Assembly (NCBI GenBank): GCA_023079485.1 | Contig: CM041090.1 | Span: forward strand, 10,414,519-10,478,518 | DNA: 64,000 nucleotides | DNA from: Archilochus colubris | Taxonomy: Eukaryota; Chordata; Aves; Apodiformes; Trochilidae | Direction of reading: 5' to 3' | Shown here: positions 1 through 11,355 of the stretch, piece by piece | Position numbering within the stretch: position 1 is the stretch's first letter | How the letters are laid out: the number at the start of each line of letters is the position of its first letter | Notes under the pieces: generated by a model | Databases searched by the model: none | What the model was told of the DNA's origin: nothing | What the model saw: the letters and a program-made list of their open reading frames with translations, nothing else | Made by a program: the position numbers and the translations under genes

Positions 1-1715
1 TCACAAGAAACTTGTTGGTGCAAGAACCATCCAGACAGCCTCTGTAAGCCTGAAATATTTAAAGCAGCCTGAAAACTAGGAAATCCCATTCATCTACTCA
101 GCTAGTGCTTCTCTTGTCTCCAACTCTACCACTCAAGGACTTGCTGAAGCCTCCCTGCTACAGAAAACCACTGACAATTCTTTCAGTACCTCAGGCCTCT
201 TTCTGTAAGGAACCAGGAAAGCAATACAAGCAGGAGGGCAACAAAACAACCTGAACAGAGATTTTCAAAGATCTGCAAACAATCCAGTTGGCACCTAATT
301 AATGCTGTGTTCCCCACCTAGGTATTGAAGAGGAGCAGGGGCTCCATCCTCAGTGGAGATTCTTATTCATGCCACTACTTACAGGGTGTCTGAGACCAGG
401 CAGAGATAAGCAGAGGTAGTTGCCCAACTGGGAGTCAAGGGTTTGCTACTCCCCTGGTGTCCCAAAGCAGTAAATACAGTTTTCTCATTCACCCTTGGCT
501 GCTGTTGAGCCATTGGCCTTGGTGCTTCCCTTGCCTGCCAGTAACAGGGAGGAAGGAAAGCAAGTCTGGCTTGTCTAGCTTGTCTCACCTCTTGTATTTA
601 TTGCTGAGACTCATCCATTTCCTGAGATGGTGCCAAACAGTGAGATTCTGGGTTGACCAAGAAAATATTAAGTTGGGGAATCTTTTCCTCTCTACTCTGG
701 CATTCCACCTTCTCACTGCCCTTTCATTGCCTTATGAAAGGTGAGACTATGGGGGGAAAAGAGTAAAGCTGATTACTGATCACCAGACTGAAGAATCCAT
801 GGGCTCCTTTCCAAGAACTGCTCAGTGAGAGGTGGGGGCTGTTTGACCTGGAACCCTCGGGCTGCTTCTTGAAGTCTCCAGGAGTTGAAGTCAAGAGATG
901 ATGTGGCCTCCTGCTTGTTGGGACAGTGACAAAGCCTTTGGGGTTTTCACACTCCTGTGGAAATACTGGGGGAATATAGGAACTGGAGGATGGAGGTGAA
1001 GATTCTGGGGGTACTGGGGCTGCCCATTTGGGGAGCTGGAATTTTAAAATTTTCAGCCCTGGTTACACTTTCTGATCCACACAACTTTTTTTTTTTTTTT
1101 TTTTTTTTTTTCCTGTGACTCTTCCTTTCACTGGAGGGGGCAGAACCTCTTTACCTTGTGGTGTCCACATTTTATTGATACAGTCATCTCTGATGCCTTC
1201 CATGGTTTAATTTGTGTTAACTATCATGTTTGCAACCACAGTGAAAGTGCTCATTTTCTAAAACAGCTAAAGAGTGGCTTCTGCCTGTCTTGAAGGGAAA
1301 CATTCCTCACTAGCCTGGGACTCAAGGGAAAGAGGCCAAGCTGGTTCTCTGGAAAGATGAGCTGGGGCCTTGCTGAATTATTGAACACACACCAGAGTCA
1401 TCAGTTTGGAGAGAAAGAGAAGCACCAGCTTAGGTCACAGGTGTGGATGGAGAGACTATTAGCTTTAAGAACAGAGGGATGTAACTGGATCTGCTTCATC
1501 CACTGGGTTGCTCTGCTGCCTGGATCAGTGTCACAGCTCCTTGGCACTACAATGCAGATGCTTAGCTTGGTTTGGTGGCCCTCTCTGGGGCCACAGATAG
1601 CCAGGAAAGCCCAGCTCCACAATATCAAATCCTCTCCTCCTTCCAGAGGCAAAAACTTGCTCTTAGGTCAGGCCTGAAGGAGCAACAACTATATATGTAT
1701 ATATGTATATATGTG

Positions 1716-1746
<31 letters not shown>

Positions 1747-1751
1747 TTAAG
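1..1751. other. Intergenic or intronic DNA, no recognised gene
   Basis: No reading frame here resembles a known protein. It contains an uninterrupted T run (about 1086-1111) and an ATGTAT/TATA-type microsatellite running into a second T run (about 1691-1744). In mammals SPINT1 lies beyond PPP1R14D on this side; I looked for Kunitz and MANSC cysteine patterns on the - strand and saw none. Confidence 0.5.
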
Positions 1752-1878
1752 CCCTCTGGTAAGCAGATTTCAGAAGGACACAATCACCAGCAACTGCATC
1801 AGGAGATCCATTGGAGCTTACATGTGTGCAGCTCTTGTGAAAAAACAGGTTGTCCAATTAGATGACCTAGTTGCTCAG
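1752..1878 (+). CDS. Unidentified exon-like block (127 bp)
   Basis: The block has a long T-rich tract and a CTTTAAG acceptor on its left and a CTCAG|GTATGTG donor on its right. One frame is open throughout. It starts at the third base of a codon, ends in phase 0 and gives about 42 residues. The peptide looks protein-like and helical, with segments such as FQKDTITSNCIRRSIGAYMC and KKQVVQLDDLVAQ. I do not recognise the family. The T run upstream could instead be a retroposon tail in reverse, making this a chance frame or a retrocopy fragment. No partner exon was found before PPP1R14D. Confidence 0.3.
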
Positions 1879-2135
1879 GTATGTGTGTTCACCTCTGGAA
1901 TTTCAGCCTAGGTTGTATGCCCAAGGCTATTAGGAGGGAGAACTAAGCTGAGAATATCTCATCTCCTAGCCATGCTGAGATCTCACCACTCTGCATGTCC
2001 AAATAAAAATGGTGAATGTCCTTCTGTCCTTTTGGCCACCTGAAATTGATGTGATGTGAAGAGAGGATGGGGTGCAGCACTGTGCAGGTGGCTTGTGCAC
2101 CCATGGGAGATGCTGCCTCATTCAAAAAGGACAAT

Positions 2136-2592
2136 ATAGAATCATAGAATCCTAGAATCAGCTGGGTTGGAAGGGACCTCAGAGATCATCAAGTCCAACC
2201 CTTGATCCACTCCCGCTGCGGTTCCCAGCCCATGGCACTGAGTGCCACATCCAGTCTCCTCTTAAATATCTCCAGACACGGAGAATCCACTACTTCCCTG
2301 GGCAGCCCATTCCAGTGTCTGATCACCCTCTCCAGAAAGAAATTCTTTCTAATCTCCAACCTAAAACCTCCCCTGGCACAACTTGAGACCCTGCCCTCTT
2401 GTCTTGCTGAGAGTTGCCTGGGAAAAGAGCCCAACCCCTCCTTGGCTCCAACCTCCTTTCAGGGAGTTGTAGAGAGTGATGAGGTCTCCCCTGAGCCTCC
2501 TCTTCTCCAGGCTGAACACCCCCAGCTCCCTCAGCCTTTCCTCATAGGATCTGTGCTCGAGTCCCTTCACCAGCCTCGTTGCCCAAACTGTA
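2136..2592 (-). mobile_element. CR1 LINE fragment, 3' part
   Basis: On the - strand this is the 3' end of a young CR1: a fragment of the reverse transcriptase C-terminal region, the 3' UTR, and a terminal run of ATTCTATG-type octamers that appears at the left end as ATAGAATCATAGAATCCTAG. It is 5' truncated at about 2592, as most CR1 copies are, and its reading frame is not functional. Confidence 0.9.
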
Positions 2593-4623
2593 TCATACGT
2601 ATCACCTTGTATGAGGTCCTGTGCCTGCAGGAACTTCTACTGCACCCTGATGGAGTGATCTTCCACACAGTTTTTTTGCTTCTTCCTCTTCCTTTAATGA
2701 TAGATTGAAATGATAGATTCTGTAGGAGGCCTACTTTATCTGTAAACATTTATTTCCATGCTGCCACCTTCTCATTACAAAGAATTCATGACTAAGCTCA
2801 TATAAAGCAAACCAATCTGGATAACATCCTGAAATCTGGCTCACTGTGGCTTACAGCTTTCCTAAGAGGAATCTGACATCCCCCTCTGAATATCTTGCTG
2901 CATTATAGGGTGACATTGATAGAGCAGCAGGAGGGCACCTTTATTGCTTTATCAGTTGAGTAGGGATGGGTTGAGTTTGCCTGTGGACCTTTTCAGATGT
3001 GCCATCTCAGTGTATTGCTCACACTTAAGGGAAGGTTACAAGTCAACAGTGGCCCCAAAAAAAGCCATTAGGGCAATTTATGTTTCCTTTTCCCTTCTTT
3101 CTCACCCCTATCTTATGACCTCAAGATCCTGTGTTTCATAAGTTCATATCTGCTGGCAGAATTTTAGCTCCATCTTTCATGCAGAGTTGAACTGAGCTCC
3201 TCAATGAAAAACACCAGAGCCAGCTCAGGGGATGGATCCAAGGGGCAACTTCCCTGCCAGCCCCTCAGCCACTGCAGATTTTTTGAGTGTCTCAGGCATA
3301 GCAGGTAACTTCTAAATCTGGTCCTCTTGCTCTGGTCTTGATGCCAGCTTGTTGGTTGTATCCCTGTTAAAAAATGTCAGTCCTTGCACACCAGAAGAGA
3401 GCACTTCTGTTTGCAGATGGTGAACTGACACCTGGCAGAGAGTCCCCTTTGGCCCTTTGTGAAAATCTGCCTGTGCTGTGCCAGCATATTAACTTTGGAA
3501 AAGTCAATAGTTGTGAACACATTATAGGATGTTTAATGGGTTTCACAAGGTTTCTAACAGTTAAGAATCTCTGAAGAATATGCATCCACTGAATATCCTC
3601 TGAGCCTCTCAGAGTATGGATTTTTTTTTTAATTTTGCTCTGAATAAGACATTTTTAAGAGTGAGATTAGATGGAAGATACAGTCAGGCAGTGAGGAAAA
3701 ATTAAGTTAAATAAGTTATCTTAAGTTAACTTAACTTGCTTAAGTTAAATAGCTGACAGATACCTTCTGAATAGAGATTTTAGGCTGTCTGAAAACCAGG
3801 ATGTTACATAACTTCCAGCTCTACTTTAATACTTTATCCCTTACTGGTGTGCAATTCACTTTCAGGATCAGCATTTTGTAGAACCTTCCACTGGAAAAGG
3901 CTTTTGGTTTTTTTGCTTAAATTCAGGATGAAGAGAATGGCTGGGATGGTTCTTCCCATTTTTCTCTCACTGTGTGTACAACCTGTTGCTGCCTGGCTGT
4001 ACCACCACACTTTGAGTACAGAAATGTGGCTTTGGCAGGAGGACTGGGTATAACTTTGGGACACCAACTTCCCTGCAGACTGCCTGATGCTGCCCTGCAT
4101 TAGAGGGAGAAGGGCTGGTAGTTTTTCCTTTTTTTTTAATCTAGTTATTGATCTCCAAGCTGGAAATACCTTAGCTGCCAGGAGCAGCATAGACGTCCTT
4201 GCTTTTCCCACATAAATCATGAAACTGGGGTTGCTGGATCTGCCTCCTGATGGAACTGCCCTGCTTGGTTTGTAGGATAGGTCATCAGAAGGCTCTGGAA
4301 ACAGATGGATAAAGAGGTGTGATACAGGGAATAGGGATAGAGGGTACACAGGTGTCTGAAATGCCCTGGCACTCCATAAACACAGCCAGCCTGGTATCTG
4401 TTCCTCTGAACAGCACTGGCATAGGGCAATAATGCTGCAGACCTTTAACCTGTCTTCCAGTAAGAGGTTATAAACCAAGCAACGATAATAATATAGTTTG
4501 ATAGCATTTTATGATGCTTCAGCAGGTAAACTTGTTCACTAGGAATACTTTTCTGTGGGAAGGAGATAGTGCTGCACCTCTAGTGTGGGACAGTGCCTTC
4601 CCCTGCAGTGTCATCATGTCAGA
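2593..4623. other. Unannotated spacer
   Basis: No recognisable gene or repeat family was seen. The longest frame (- strand, 3834-4478) has no known domain and no splice or promoter support. A short run of AAGTTAA-type repeats lies at about 3700-3750. Confidence 0.5.
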
Positions 4624-4826
4624 TAGAATCATAGAATGTGGGCTGGAAGAAATTTGACCTTAAAGATCAACTAGTACAACCCCCTGCCATGGGCAGGGAC
4701 ACTTCCCACTAGACTAGACTGCTCCAAGCCCCATCCAACCTGGCTTTGAGCACTTCCAGGGATGGGACAGCCACACCATCCCTGGGCAACCTGGGCCAAG
4801 GTCTCACCACCCTAAATCCTGTACTT
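4624..4826 (-). mobile_element. Old CR1 LINE fragment
   Basis: It begins with ATAGAATCATAGAATGTGG and continues with diverged CR1 3' UTR wording on the - strand (tracts corresponding to CCATCCAACCTGGC and GGGACAGCCACACC). It is more diverged than the copies at 2.1, 29.7 or 40.8 kb, so it comes from an older CR1 subfamily. Confidence 0.8.
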
Positions 4827-5592
4827 TTGTTTTCATTTTTTTTTTAGTAAGAGTACAGATATTTTATCTCAGAAGCACCTTGCTCAACTGATGTCAACTT
4901 CAGGTCACTGAGATCCCTACAAATTTTTTTTAGAAAGCTGGAGTAAATTTACAGATTGTAGAACAATGTAAAATGGGACTGCTGAGTCCAAGTTTGGCTT
5001 GCAGTGTCACTGACCCACTTTTGAAGTAGTGGATGTAGCCAGCTGACTTCAGACCATTTCTTATCTGTGCTGGAAAATGCCCAATACACCATTTCAATGG
5101 GAGCTAAACCCTGTGGCTGCAGGCAAAGCAGTTTCCAGAGGCTTGTGGAGCTTGAACACAGCAGGATTCAATCCATTATGTATGGAACAGCCCTCTGGAA
5201 TTGCACATGCACTTAAGTTATGCCTGTAGGAAAACAGTCATTTAAAACCTCCTTCCTCCCCACCTCTTGGAGCTGACTTGTGTTAAATATTAACACACTT
5301 CGTTCATCAATTCCCTGGTTCACTTGGCTTCTTTTAACAACAGATGTTATTACAACAAGTCCACTGCCTTCCACCCTGCTCCTGATGGTGAAACCCAAGA
5401 ATCTGCTGGTGTAACTCTGCCTGCAGAGCCTGGCTCCTACCCCCATCCTCCTCCCTGGGCTCACCAATACTTCCAGCCTCTGGGCTCTGGGAGTAGCTTG
5501 GGCTGGGAGCCACCGGGTGCTGAGAGGAGTTGGGTGAAAAAGACAGGGGGGAAAAGAGTGAGTTCTTGCTATCAGAGGAAAAAGCAGTCAGC
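4827..5592 (+). promoter_or_regulatory. PPP1R14D: Probable PPP1R14D 5' UTR and promoter region
   Basis: This is the sequence directly upstream of the PPP1R14D start codon. It is not a CpG island and has no clear TATA box. An in-frame TGA just upstream of the 5593 ATG closes the frame and supports that start. The transcription start cannot be placed from sequence alone. Confidence 0.35.
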
Positions 5593-8500
5593 ATGGCCAG
5601 CAACTCCAGCACGCTGCCCAGGGTGACTTTCCAGACCCCCGAGAAACCCGGGGAGGAATCATCACACAGGAAACTGGGGAAATTGACCATCAAGTACAAC
5701 CGCAAAGACCTCCAGCGCTGGCTGGACCTGGAGGAGTGGATCAACAACCAGCTGCAGGAGCTGTACCAGTGCCGGGTGAGTACAGCTGGGACAAAGCAAC
5801 CCCCTCACCCATCAGGGGAATGGGATTTGAGGTCCTGTGTGCTGAGACAGGCATTTGGAAATTACTGGAAATAGCTTCTCATCTCCATGAGGTATCTTCC
5901 TGCCACTGGTCAAAGCACTCTCTGTGACTGGTGTGTCTTACACCAGTATAATCCAGCTAGATTTAAGCTGACTGGTCTTGCACCTGCTGGATGGAAGGCT
6001 GGAGCTCAGCATGAGTTGCAGAACCCAGAGTGCTTGTAAAAACCTGGGATGGTTCTTCTTGCTGAGCTTCATGCAGTATGGAAGCCAGCTGGGTTTCAGT
6101 TCTCACTATGTGCCTCATGATTTTGGTCACAGGGATGTAGCTGTGGCTTCTGTTCCAATGAGACACTGGGTAATGCTGTATCTGTAGCTGCAGAGTCTGG
6201 ACACACTACTGCCAGCAGGGAAATAAAGGAAAAAAAAACAACCCAGACATGCTCAAATACAGAGATCTTTGGCTTTTGCCTACACAAATCAACAGAGCTG
6301 TTTTCCTTGCCTGAGAATCCCTTTACAACAGAAGACATAGATGGGCTTAACAAATTGTATGAAACATTTGATTCATGGCCTGGATGGGGAAGGACTAAAA
6401 TTAATCGGTAATGCTTTTCTGCCCTCTTTTCTGTATTCCCACAGTGCAGAGTTAGGTACATTTTTGAGATGTAAGGGTAAAAAAGCTCAGGATTGCTTAT
6501 AGAGTTTTCCACTCTGAGGATCAGCAGTTTCAAATTGCAATCAACAGTGAAAGTGGCCATGTTAGAATAGCCCAGGAAATTATAGTTTTGTGATACGTGC
6601 CATAATGGTAGAGAGAAGCTTTTGCCTGCCCAGGCTGATTTTCTGGGCCTAAAAGCCATAGCACAATCCCCAAACCAGGCTCACCCCACCCATTCCCAGC
6701 AGCCAGGTGGGAATCCAGCCCCCTGCACCCCAAAGGGTGCAGGTAACATGCTGGGATGCAAAAGGGATAAAACTAAGGCAAAGCTCTCCAGCTAACTGCA
6801 GAGGCTTCTGATTAAAAGTCCTGTGTAAGGTGCTCTAGGTGATCCTGGTTTAGTGGGAGAGTTGGACCAGATGATCCCTTCCAATTCTGCCAATTCTGTA
6901 CTGAGCCAAGCTTCAGGAGCTGTCCCTGAGGCTGCCTTTATTCTTCTTGTTGCTGTTTATTATTCTCATCATTATACTAATTTTCTGTGTGACTGTTTCC
7001 TGCTTAATATTTTTAGGGATGTACCAGGTTCTCATGCTGTGCTGGGAAAGAAAAGTAGTTAATTTCTGTTTTAATTTATGCCATATGCAAAGAACAGGCA
7101 GCAGAAAACAAACACAGAGAAAAAAAAGTCCTTTCTTCTGAGGCACTTGCAAGGCTTCTCTGAAAATGAGTATATTACTGTTTGTATTGTTAATCAGCAT
7201 TCTTAGGCCTCCCAGTTTTGTAGCTCATAATCTCTTCAAGAAACTTAATTGTGAATTTTCAGTTGTTTTCTATGTTTTATAAAGCAATAGTAATAGTTTT
7301 TCAGCTGTACCTTGGGCCTCTTGCTAATGCCTTATGGAACAGAATATAGTGTACACAGGAGCACATGTCATCACTGGACCCAGTCAGACTGCCCAAAGCC
7401 ATCCTGTCTGTCCAGGCTGTATTGGTGGCCCTGCTGAGGTCAGAAGCAGCAGCAGTGGTCACTGGCCAACCATACTTTTTCTGGAATTTAAGGGAAGTTT
7501 TTCTGGGATTGGTAGCTCAGTTCCCAGAGTCCTGAGCCTTGCTGTTGAGATTGGCCAGAGATAAGCCAGGAGAATGGCTGCTGCTTTGCATGACAGAAGG
7601 TCTTGCCCTTTGAGGAATTATTGCAGTTTTAAAGAGAATGTTTGGTGTTTTGGTTTTTTTCTTTTGAGATAGATAAGTACCACCAGTAACATGAGCAAAG
7701 ATGAGGCTCTTGGTATGCTGCTGTTACATGCCCAAGTCTGCAGATGTACACTTGTAAAGGTGTCAGAAAAACAAGTCAGATTCCATTATTATTTCTGATA
7801 TTCTGGGAATTAGGAGCTGTTTACTGTCATCAGAGTAGCTGCCCAAAGGGGATATATTTTCCCTACAAAATCCCAGCAGGCACAAAGGAGAAATGCAGCC
7901 ATGCCCCTGCAGGAACTGACTGCCAGTGTCTTTGCTACCCAGCCCAACCAGTTTCCCAGCTTCCTGGTGTATTTGGGCCAACCTAAGACATTTACTACCA
8001 GGAACTACATAAAACTATGCTATGAAAGGTCAGAGACTTCTCATGGCATATAACAGGGGGTTATATGAAATCTTTTCAAATAAATATGTCACAATAAATT
8101 ATTTGTAATCACCCAGGTGTCCAGGCTTTTTGCAGCACACTAAGACTCTGAAGTTGATTCCCTGAATGTGGAAGTCTCAGCCCTATTCAAACTAGGACCA
8201 GAAAGCCATAGGGAGTTCCTACCCTGTCTCATCCTCCTGCCTATTTAGTTTCTCTGCCAGAGACAAAGTCAGGCTGGATCAGCACGTGTTGTCTAAAGAG
8301 TCACATGAAAATCATTACTTTTAAGAAGAAATGCTGTGTGGGTCACAATACAATATATTTAACTCTGGTTTACAACTTACTGTCAAGCCATCTGCATAAA
8401 AAATTCTGAACAAAGGTTTTCTTCTTCTTCTCTGGCATGGTATCAGGTACTGTTCAGAAGTTTCTTTTTTTCCTTTAAGAATTGCCTTTATTGTTAATTG

Positions 8501-11355
8501 TTTACATGCACATTCATAAATGCTAGCCAGCAATCAGGTACTGCAATTTTCACTCAGAATCCTTATTCTTCTGATTACTGTGTTAAAATATCACTAGTGG
8601 TGTGTTGTCAAAAGATTCCTTTTGCAAACACATTGGAAACCACAGCCTGCTTTCTGCACAGTTGTGCAAAAACATGTGGAGCTAAGATGTGTCTGTGCTA
8701 AGTTTACAAATGTTTTCAGTCAACACCCCCATGCATTACAAGATGATTACTGCAAACACCAAAGCCTGGGGTCCCTCTTACATTAAAGGAAAATATTGTA
8801 TGTCTCATGTCTTGTTAGAGAAAGATGGCAAAACACTGTTAGGCTTGTTATTTTTTTTTCCTCTCTTTTTTAGCTAAGAGAAGAAACAGAGGAAGCAGCT
8901 CCAGAACCACAAATTGATCTTGAAGATCTCCTGGAAGTCCCTAATGAAGAACAGAAATTAAAACTACAGGTCAGATAAAGGGACCTGGTGACTTAAAATT
9001 AGAAAGTTCCTTCATAAAGAATGTTGTGTGGGATACAGAATATGTATATAGAGGGTTGCATGAGGCTTTCCTGTGTCTTAGCCTGTCAAATGTAGTAAGA
9101 TTATATACCCGTTCTGTTGGGAGGGGAGAACAAGTCAAACAAATACTAAAATGACTCCTCCTGGGTTTTTAGGAAATCCTCCATGAGTGCTCCAGTCCAA
9201 CAGAGGTGAGTGAAGCACCATTTATACATATGCTATGTTGTGCTGTAAGAGTGTGTCTTTGTAGCTGCTTGGCTGAATAGCCAAGATATTGCTGTACCCA
9301 ACATGATGATCCAGATCTGTTTAATTCCCAGTGGCAGATCTTTGCCACTTCAATCTGCCGAGTTAGAAAAAAACAACTAAATCTACATGGCTGAGCTGAG
9401 GGCAGGGCAGTGGAGCAAGTAAGGAATTATGCTTTATAACCAAGGAAAGTTCATTCCATGCTTTGGACATCCTAGGCTGGACAGGCTGAGCTGTTACTTG
9501 GTCCTCAACCCAAGCAATACACAGTGATTCAGCTCCTCCCCATCTCCTCACTGTTAACTAAATGTACTCTTAGTTTAAACCACTCTACTGTTATGAGTGG
9601 TAAGAATGTGGGATGGCAGCCAGATTGCATTGGGCAGATAATTGCTGAGCAGTGGCCAGATAAGAGTGGTTTACACGTTGTTTTTCCTCCCATGTGAACT
9701 TTACAAGTACTGGGTTTTTTTAGTTAGAGAGTTTTGAAATCCCACAAGCTGTCATGATGCCCAGAGGAGTGGAGCTCTCTACTTTGCAATGCAGTGCACA
9801 CACCATCCAGCAATTGCCTTCACTGTACAACACACCTGTGCAAAATGGGGTTTCCCACCACTGCTTCAGTTGCATTGCATGTGAACATTGCACTTGGACA
9901 TCATTCATCAGTGCCCACATCTTCTTGAGCCTATGTAACTGTACAGTGATGAGCATACTGAAAAGGAGGTGAAATCACTGAAATTAAACTTGGCTGTAGC
10001 AATAACTACAGTCTCCTAACAGGGATTCAGCAGACAAGGCTGCCAGTAGGGAAATAGTTTTCTGAGTGTCTGAATTTCAGCCCTCACACAAAACCCCCCA
10101 GACCCAGAGAGACAACAGGGAAGAGTTTGCTCTACTCATTCATGAGCCATGAAAGTGTCCTGCAGACAGCAGGGCATTTGCTAACTACAGGTACTGCTTC
10201 CCAGTGGTGAGAATTCATACTTTCACCCTGGTGATCTTGAATACAGTCCCCTTGAAATATCACAGCAGCTTGCTTGCAGAAACCAGACAGAACTGGTTTC
10301 CTCTGAAGGGACTGACTGAAAATGCAGGTATGATCTTAGGCATTTATTTGAAGAACATGCTGGGGCAGGCAACCTCTGATCACCCAAGAGAGGAAGCTGG
10401 GTTTCCACACAGCACAAATGGTAAATACACTGCAATATCTTCCAGTGACCTTGCCTAATTACAAGGACACGTTGCTGTCTCTTTGGGTGAAGAAAGGCTG
10501 CAGGCTCCCTTAGGGTGATGCTACTTGTCATGCAGAGGCTAAAGTTGGCAGTAATCACATGAGTTCTGCTTGGAATAACCAGATGGTCGAGTTTAGTTCA
10601 TAGTCCCAGGCTGTGTCAGCAAAGTAGTTGGGGTTTATCTCCATTAACTGCTCATCTATCTGCCTGTCCTCAACCCCTGCTTCAGGTTTTCATTAGTCCT
10701 ACGTGTGTTTTGCTCCACCTCTCCTCTGCCAGCCACTTCCTTGTAGAATTGGCAAAGCTCCGAGATGGTTTGCAATCCCCAGGATGGAGCTTTACAGGTT
10801 CAGCAAGAGGCAGAGCTTGCTTTGCCCTAGATGGGGAGAGCAGCAGAAGTGGGCAGCAGTTTATGGTGGCAACCAGAAGCAGAGGAACCTAACAGAGGAC
10901 AACAGCATCCTGAGGTAATCTTAAGGTGCAAAAAGCAGCTTGTCTGGGATGGAGAGGGGCAGGCTGACTCCTGAGAAGGAAGTAAACATAGCTGCTCCTG
11001 AGGGAGACAGGAAGGGAAGTAGAGGGGCTTTTAGACCCTTTTCATCTAGCAAAAGATCTCCTTTCCTAAACTAAGAGGTTTGCTCAATATGTCCCTGCCT
11101 ACTGCAGAGGGAACTAGATGACCTTTAGAGGTCCCTTCCAACCCACATTATTCTATGATTCTCTGTCAAATTCTGTTTTCTGCTCAACATAAAGGTGAAT
11201 GTGGGAATAATGCAAGCTCCACTGTACTCTTTGGGCTGGTGAGCACTGGAATTAACAGGACACCCTTCAACCAATTCTCCTTGTAGGATTTCATCACGGA
11301 ACTGCTCAGTCGATTGAGAGGTCTCCGGAAAGTCACCAATCCTCAGAAGAAATGA
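5593..11355 (+). CDS. PPP1R14D: Protein phosphatase 1 regulatory inhibitor subunit 14D (126 aa)
   Basis: Coding exons: 5593-5775, 8874-8969, 9173-9205 and 11287-11355. All are phase 0 and bounded by AG/GT. The product is a small cytosolic inhibitor of the PP1 catalytic subunit in the CPI-17/PHI family. Exon 1 carries the family core LTIKYNRKDLQRWLDLEEW; Thr32 in it sits where family members are phosphorylated (Thr38 of CPI-17, usually by PKC) to become strong inhibitors. Exon 2 gives the acidic IDLEDLLEVPNEEQ segment, and exons 3-4 the C-terminal helix ending in KVTNPQKK. The start is the first in-frame ATG after an upstream stop and has a good Kozak context. Human PPP1R14D is slightly longer (about 145 aa), the difference being mostly at the N-terminus. 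It is tail to tail with ZFYVE19, as in mammals. Paralogue identity (14D rather than A, B or C) rests on the acidic segment, the C-terminus and synteny. Confidence 0.93.
6820..6902 (+). mobile_element. CR1 3'-end relic in PPP1R14D intron 1
   Basis: It holds the diverged CR1 3' end: GTGATCCTGGTTTAGTGGG, then GTTGGACCAGATGATCCC and TTCCAATTCTG. No terminal octamers remain, so this is an old copy. Confidence 0.7.
11104..11163 (+). mobile_element. Short CR1 3'-end relic in PPP1R14D intron 3
   Basis: The stretch reads AACTAGATGACCTTTAGAGG then TCCCTTCCAACCCACATTA and ends TTCTATGATTCT, the CR1 3' UTR end with its octamer. It lies just upstream of the last coding exon of PPP1R14D. Confidence 0.75.

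Noticed and set aside
3834..4478. 214-codon - strand frame
   Set aside because: No known domain, ordinary base composition and no splice or promoter support; probably chance.
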